From Candidatus Nezhaarchaeota archaeon (GTDB lineage: Archaea > Thermoproteota > Methanomethylicia > Nezhaarchaeales > WYZ-LMO8): a DNA stretch of 64,000 bases. The number at the start of each line of letters is the position of its first letter. The first letter of the stretch is position 1. Shown here piece by piece: positions 59,554-64,000 of the stretch. The position numbers and the translations under genes are program-made. The notes beneath the pieces were generated by a model, which ran no database searches, was not told the DNA's origin, and saw only the letters and a list, made by a program, of their open reading frames with translations. The stretch is from the NCBI GenBank assembly GCA_025059375.1, contig JANXDO010000002.1, positions 128,966 through 192,965 on the forward strand, read 5' to 3'.

Positions 59554-60288
59554 ATGACCAAGTTGGTGAAGTTCTTCTATGAAATTGGGGAGTCTAAGGG
59601 GGTTGTGAAATGCGATAGTGTTGAAGGTGCTAGAGCAGCTATTAAAGCTATTGAGCATCACAGACGTTTACTCGAGAAGTACATTTTGAGACGACCTGAG
59701 TTTAAGTATGCGCTTGAGCCTATTGATGTGGAGGATGGTGCCCCCACAGTTGTTCAGAGGATGGTTGAGGTATCTAAGATCGCTGGTGTTGGCCCAATGG
59801 CTGCTGTTGCTGGCGTACTGGCTGACTTAGCTTTAGAAACCGCTTTAAGTGTTGGCTCGAAGATCGTGATGGTCGAGAATGGTGGCGAGGTGGCAATGAC
59901 CGGCGACTACACATTTAAGGTTAAGATAAATGCCGGTTCATCACTAATATCCGGGAAAATAGGGTTGAAGGTGGCGCCATCTGACATGCCAATAGGGATA
60001 GCTACAAGCTCGGGGACTTATGGTCACGCTTTAAGCTTCGGCATAGCCGATGCTGTGACGGTGGTAGCCGACAATGCAGGGCTTGCTGATGCAGCGGCAA
60101 CGGCAGTATGCAACATGGTTCAAGGTGAGGATCTTAGAAAGGCTCTAGAAAGAGGATTAGAGAAGGCAAAGGAGATAGGGAAGGTGAGGGGGGTCATAAT
60201 CGTGCTCCGCGACTTAATAGGGTTATGGGGCAAAGTACCTCAAATAATAGTTTTGAGAGATCAGGAGCACCATCACCTCATAGCGTAA
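59554..60288 (+). CDS. UPF0280 (COG2122) sulfide-assimilation-associated protein
   Basis: About 244 residues from the ATG at 59554, which has GGAGGT at 5 bases; an in-frame GTG at 59467 lies further upstream. The ApbE-like fold is seen in PMAAVAGVLADLALE, VMVENGGEVAMTGDYTFKV, SGTYGHALSFGIADAVTVVA and NAGLADAAATAVCNMV. In Methanosarcina acetivorans, the COG2122 protein MA1715 helps assimilate sulfide into homocysteine together with DUF39. Finding it 5 kb from a DUF39-ferredoxin gene supports the same pathway here. The ending DQEHHHLIA is His-rich and could bind metal. Confidence 0.86.
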   Translation: MTKLVKFFYEIGESKGVVKCDSVEGARAAIKAIEHHRRLLEKYILRRPEFKYALEPIDVEDGAPTVVQRMVEVSKIAGVGPMAAVAGVLADLALETALSVGSKIVMVENGGEVAMTGDYTFKVKINAGSSLISGKIGLKVAPSDMPIGIATSSGTYGHALSFGIADAVTVVADNAGLADAAATAVCNMVQGEDLRKALERGLEKAKEIGKVRGVIIVLRDLIGLWGKVPQIIVLRDQEHHHLIA

Positions 60289-60304
60289 AAAGTGGGTGAG
60301 ATGT

Positions 60305-61972
60305 CTATGGCTTGATTTCTATCAAGTCGACTGGGACCGTCTTTATAACCATCTTACCTCCTTCAAGCTTTATGATCACATTCTTAAGCCAATTGGTGTC
60401 ATCCCTTTCAGGGTAGTCTTCTCTGTAATGTGCTCCTCTGCTTTCAGTTCTGTAGAGCGCAGCTGATGCAACTATCTTGCCGGTACACACCATATTCATT
60501 ACGTCTATAGTTTCAATCAGTGCTTGATGATCGCCTTTACCTCCTAGGTATACTCTTGGCAGTTCATTGATTTCTATGTATTCAAGTTCTGCAAGAGCCC
60601 TCTTTAGACCCTCACCTGTCTTGATTACTCCAACATAGTCGTCCATGATCCTCTGTATCTTCCCCTTGAGTTGTGAAGCTGAAATGCCCTCCTTCCTCTC
60701 GTATATCTCATAGACCATCTTTATGCATTTTTCTACCTGCTTCTCATCCACGTCAACTTCGCCTATGCTCTTAGCCCTCTCGGCGGCGTAGAAACCTGCC
60801 CTAGCCCCAAAGACTTGAGTATCTGTTAAAGCGTTACCACCAATCCTATTAGCGCCGTGCACTCCACCAGCTGCTTCACCAGCTGCGTACAACCCTGGAA
60901 CTGATGACTCGCAGTTTTCGTTTATCCTGACACCCCCCATACAGTGATGTACTCCAGGAGCCCACTCTATTGGTTGCCAAGTTATGTCTATACCTAGCGC
61001 TTGATAGGCCTTCCAAACTTTCTCCCAGGCCTTAACAATATTCTCTGGTACCCCCGAGAGGTCCATGTATAAGCCGCCACGAGGTGTTGCTCTACCAGCT
61101 TTGATTTCTCGATAAGCAGTTATGCAGACGACATCTCTTGTTACGTTCTCTAACCTCTCACGATCATATTTCTTCATGTACCTTTCACAAAGTGCATTGT
61201 AGAATCGTGCCCCATGAGCCACCCAGCCATCATATGGTGGTGGAAAACCCCTTAAGCTTGTTGGGTGCACTACGCAGGTCATCCACTGTATGAACTCCAT
61301 ATCTATGAGTTCAGCTCCAGCCCTATAAGCCATCGCGTAACCGTCACCAACTACGTCGGGTGGATTTGATGTTAAGGGGTACATGTTTCCCAAGCCGCCC
61401 GTTGCTAGTATTGTGGACTTAGCCTTAAACACATAGAAGAGACTAGCCTTCCAATCAAATCCAATAGCTCCAACAACGGAGCCTTTACTTTTGATTAGAT
61501 CCAACACTAGGACGTTAGGATAAACTTTAACGCCAAGTTGACGAACTTCGCTCACTAACCCTTTCATGAACTCCCCTGCCACAGCGACGAAATTCCTTGG
61601 ATGTGTAGTTCCGGATGCATGGATGATTCTATAGCCTCCAGTTTCATCTTTAATGAATTGGGTGCCGAATTCTTCAAGGTCCTTCAGTCTTTGTAGAGCC
61701 TCTTGAGCCATTACCTTGACGAGCCTCTGGTTGCTCATGTACACCCCACCTATCACTGTATCTTTGAAGTGGGCTTCTGGACTATCTTGAGGTAAGTAAG
61801 AAGCCTGATAACCTCCCATGGCCCTCGGAGTACATCCTGAGGGGAAGCCTCCCTTAGCTGTAAGGACTACTTCGACACCTCTACGCTTAGCCTCTATTGC
61901 AGCTCGTGTTCCTGCACCACCAGCACCTATAACTAAGACGTCCGTTTTAATTAACTCATAATTCCTTGTCAA
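60305..61972 (-). CDS. Fumarate reductase/succinate dehydrogenase-type flavoprotein
   Basis: The 555-residue flavoprotein has DVLVIGAGGAGTRAAIEAKRRG for FAD, GCTPRAMGGYQAS, the catalytic-site RATPRGGLYMDLSG, APGVHHCMGGVRINENCES, and GGNALTDTQVFGARAG, with a helical C-terminus. It matches FrdA/SdhA, thiol:fumarate reductase A and aspartate-oxidase relatives. Its partner iron-sulfur and anchor subunits are absent on both sides, so it acts either with distant subunits or as a soluble reductase. The 500 bases upstream are gene-free. It converges with the UPF0280 gene. Confidence 0.88.
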   Translation of the reverse strand: MTRNYELIKTDVLVIGAGGAGTRAAIEAKRRGVEVVLTAKGGFPSGCTPRAMGGYQASYLPQDSPEAHFKDTVIGGVYMSNQRLVKVMAQEALQRLKDLEEFGTQFIKDETGGYRIIHASGTTHPRNFVAVAGEFMKGLVSEVRQLGVKVYPNVLVLDLIKSKGSVVGAIGFDWKASLFYVFKAKSTILATGGLGNMYPLTSNPPDVVGDGYAMAYRAGAELIDMEFIQWMTCVVHPTSLRGFPPPYDGWVAHGARFYNALCERYMKKYDRERLENVTRDVVCITAYREIKAGRATPRGGLYMDLSGVPENIVKAWEKVWKAYQALGIDITWQPIEWAPGVHHCMGGVRINENCESSVPGLYAAGEAAGGVHGANRIGGNALTDTQVFGARAGFYAAERAKSIGEVDVDEKQVEKCIKMVYEIYERKEGISASQLKGKIQRIMDDYVGVIKTGEGLKRALAELEYIEINELPRVYLGGKGDHQALIETIDVMNMVCTGKIVASAALYRTESRGAHYREDYPERDDTNWLKNVIIKLEGGKMVIKTVPVDLIEIKP

Positions 61973-62469
61973 GGTATAGCACCTGCGAAGAGTAATGTAA
62001 TCCTATTGAAAAATCTTTCCAGTAAGTCTAGCTCGAGCCCTCTTGAAGAGAAAGGTGATATAACATTCTAGTTTGTTGAATCTGGTTGCTCCACAGTCAA
62101 CCCATTGATTTTTGTTAAATCTCCTAGCAGAGCTCCTATCCTCTAGATTGCTTTACAGGTACACCTTTAAGGGGTCATGCTGAGCCGGAACTCCAGGACT
62201 ATAATCGACCTCTAGCGGTCTAAACTTGGACTTAATTTTGATGGAGCTATGATCCTTAAGGTATGATGCCTTCTTAACCGTAGTCAATCAAAGATATTAC
62301 AGGTGCCAAAAGAGGTATATGTTAAGTAGTGCTAGATGAAGTTAAAGTTTAACATGATGGTAGGATTTGACTTCTCTCGTAATTTGATTGGGGTCACTAA
62401 TAACTGCATTAAAGCTCATGATGAAAGAAAGGATGGGGTTCTTCTTTGACGATTACTATGCAGGCTCTA
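61973..62469. other. 500-base gap without recognisable gene
   Basis: The stretch between the flavoprotein start and the nitrilase stop is AT-rich with only short chance-like frames. It must hold the flavoprotein promoter near its left end. No tRNA or strong repeat was found. Confidence 0.4.
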
Positions 62470-63591
62470 TCAAGGCTTTAAGTATACTCTCTTTTGCACC
62501 AGTTTATCTACGACGCCTAGATAAGTAACACTCCTCTTGTGCAGCTCAGGTATGTATTGAACTCTATTCTCTGGTTTTAGGTAGAGGTTGGGTGGATACA
62601 CTGTTTCAGCATATATCTCACGAAACACTTCATTTCTGAGTTGAGCTATGAAGTTCCTACCAGGGTCTAGCCTCCTCCTCCTCAAGGTGTTTAAGTCTAT
62701 TGCCCCAACGACGATAGTCTCTGATGGGTGTGGTGCCCTGGCTATTATGATGCCATTGAAGTCGACTATCATTGAGTCTCCACCCGTTATTCCTCTTGGA
62801 TATGGAACATCCCTTGCAACCCCTATATTGGCTGCGCACACGTAAAAGCAATTTGCCCATGCAGCGTCTCTATTCTGTATCTCCCATATATTGCTTGGTG
62901 GGTCTATCATGCTCGCCATGAATCCATGCCTCATGACCACTTCAGCCCCCTGAACACCAAGCGCTCTATAACACTCTGGGAAGTGACCGTCCATGCATAT
63001 TATCGCTCCCAGCTTTCCAATTGATGTCTCGACGACGGGGAACATAACCTCCACGACTGACTTCCCCTTGCCGTACTTCTTCATGTACTCGTCCATGACG
63101 TCGTGGGGGCTTGCAGCAGTTTCGAAGTGAAGTGCTGGCATAACTTTACGATACTTCAGTATCACCTTACCACTAGGATCTATTATGAAGGACGTATTGA
63201 ATACTAGGTCGTCGCCCCACTCGGGATCGTACTCTAGGACCACTCCATTTATGTAGGCGTCCAACTCTATAGCCTTTTCAGCAAGCTTATCAGTCTCTTG
63301 ACCAGGTACCTGTACGTGAACCCCCTTATTGTTTAGCTCTTTAACGCTAACTTTGAAGCCTGATCTGTGGAAGAATAGTTCTCCTTGAAGGAAGTACTCT
63401 GGAAAGCATATCAGCTTTATCGGGGCAAACCTATCTCTAGCAGCTTTACCTACTGGTCCATAAACCATGACGCTGTCCAAGAGTTGAAGAGCATGTTGTA
63501 GGTTTACTTTAACATCCTCCTTTTCAAATGCCAACTTCTGAATTTCTACTTGCATGAGGGCGGCTCTATAAAGGTCGAAGCGCTCCATCAA
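62470..63591 (-). CDS. Nitrilase-superfamily C-N hydrolase
   Basis: The 373-residue protein has the Glu-Lys-Cys triad: Glu65 in ICFPEYFLQG, Lys149 in LKYRKVMPALHFE and Cys199 in GAIICMDGHFPECYRALG. It also has NRDAAWANCFYVCAANIG and GGDSMIVDFNGIIIA. Size and context resemble the aliphatic amidase/formamidase group. It hydrolyses an amide or nitrile; the substrate is unknown. Two consecutive ATGs open the frame. The dehydrogenase gene upstream ends 140 bases away on the same strand. Confidence 0.9.
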   Translation of the reverse strand: MMERFDLYRAALMQVEIQKLAFEKEDVKVNLQHALQLLDSVMVYGPVGKAARDRFAPIKLICFPEYFLQGELFFHRSGFKVSVKELNNKGVHVQVPGQETDKLAEKAIELDAYINGVVLEYDPEWGDDLVFNTSFIIDPSGKVILKYRKVMPALHFETAASPHDVMDEYMKKYGKGKSVVEVMFPVVETSIGKLGAIICMDGHFPECYRALGVQGAEVVMRHGFMASMIDPPSNIWEIQNRDAAWANCFYVCAANIGVARDVPYPRGITGGDSMIVDFNGIIIARAPHPSETIVVGAIDLNTLRRRRLDPGRNFIAQLRNEVFREIYAETVYPPNLYLKPENRVQYIPELHKRSVTYLGVVDKLVQKRVYLKP

Positions 63592-63731
63592 AAATCACCC
63601 TTAAGAGCGTCTAACAACACTTCTTAAAAATAAAAGTTTTGCGTGATCTCGTTGATGTGATTGACGGAGAAGGTATTAAGGCTATAAAAAATACATTAAT
63701 GGTATTGAAGGAAGGGGGTTCTACCTAATCC

Positions 63732-64000
63732 TTAGACTACTACTTGTAAGGTCTTTACCCTCTTGGCGATCTCATTTCCGACCTCGTCAGTGTGAGCAGA
63801 ACCCCCAAGATCATAAGTCAGGACCTTCCCTTCTTTTAAGACGTCTATGACGGCAGCTTCGATTCTCGCAGCAGCTTCAGCAGCAGCTTTGTCTCCATAC
63901 TTCTGGTGGAAGTACCTCATGAGCCACATCACCGAGAGTATGATCGCCATGGGGTTTGACACCTTCTTGCCGTAGTACTTGGGTGCTGAACCATGAACTG
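63732..64000 (-). CDS. Isocitrate/3-isopropylmalate dehydrogenase family, N-terminus cut by window edge
   Basis: The reverse strand is open to the window edge and encodes the last 89 or so residues. VHGSAPKYYGKKVSNPMAIILSVMWLMRYF is the NAD(P)-loop signature of beta-decarboxylating dehydrogenases, and LTYDLGGSAHTDEVGNEIAKRV is their C-terminal motif. Members act on isocitrate, isopropylmalate, homoisocitrate or tartrate; the discriminating residues lie outside the window. Confidence 0.9.
   Translation of the reverse strand, partial: VHGSAPKYYGKKVSNPMAIILSVMWLMRYFHQKYGDKAAAEAAARIEAAVIDVLKEGKVLTYDLGGSAHTDEVGNEIAKRVKTLQVVV

Noticed and set aside
1-64000. CRISPR arrays, insertion sequences, rRNA genes or replication origins
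   Set aside because: No regularly spaced repeats, transposase motifs, rRNA signatures or clustered origin repeats were seen on reading.

Overview
The window reads as chromosomal DNA of an anaerobic, probably thermophilic archaeon. Archaeal hallmarks are the ATP-dependent DNA ligase, class I HMG-CoA reductase, a Trm14-type THUMP methyltransferase, a DUF1922 protein, archaeal TATA boxes placed for short-leader or leaderless mRNAs, GTG/TTG starts with GGTG-type ribosome binding sites, and a tRNA-Arg gene without encoded CCA. Several families are best known from methanogens (methanogenesis marker protein 8, FmdE, UPF0280/COG2122, DUF39/COG1900, methanogen-type thymidylate synthase), but no methyl-CoM reductase gene is present here. 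A TACK-type lineage with methanogen ancestry is my inference; the sequence alone does not fix it. No CRISPR array, insertion sequence or rRNA was seen.

Layout. 0-7 kb: a truncated sirtuin, a YkgJ-type Cys-cluster protein, a PiT phosphate transporter with its PhoU-like partner, then HdrA-like and HdrD-like redox proteins and an oxalate/formate-type carrier. 7.2-11 kb: a GC-richer operon of FmdE plus a FecBCD-type ABC importer behind a promoter bracketed by inverted repeats, followed by tRNA-Arg(CCG). 11.5-18.6 kb: a RACo-like corrinoid activator, small and hypothetical genes, a DUF4443-like regulator, Thi4 coupled to a 44-residue zinc protein, and a ferritin-like protein. 18.7-28 kb: a sodium:solute symporter with a small membrane partner, facing a winged-helix regulator with a substrate-binding-protein-like domain across a 14-bp perfect dyad; thymidylate synthase; creatininase family; then an amino-acid block (class III aminotransferase, Lrp, stand-alone RAM domain, APC permease, ornithine cyclodeaminase family) sharing an AT-rich motif.

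28-45 kb: a phenylacetate-CoA-ligase-like enzyme, an 850-base gap, DNA ligase, rhomboid protease, a LutA/LutB-like pair, ketopantoate reductase, a hexulose-phosphate-synthase/RraA fusion, CysRS, Trm14 and an old-yellow-enzyme-type enoate reductase. 45-53 kb: DUF89, an Sfm1-like SPOUT methyltransferase, a membrane protein with a GINS-B-like head next to DUF131, PHP, marker protein 8, DUF1922, endonuclease III, HMG-CoA reductase, an XRE regulator and an aminotransferase. 53-64 kb: a sulfur-related neighbourhood (DUF39-ferredoxin, NitT/TauT-type ABC importer, a NifB-like radical SAM protein coupled to a transglutaminase-like protein, UPF0280), then an orphan fumarate-reductase-type flavoprotein, a nitrilase and a truncated isocitrate/isopropylmalate dehydrogenase.

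The strongest candidate for something new is the 53-60 kb neighbourhood. It puts two proteins of the direct sulfide-to-homocysteine route next to a stand-alone NifB-like maturase and an anion-type importer, with no nitrogenase genes in view.
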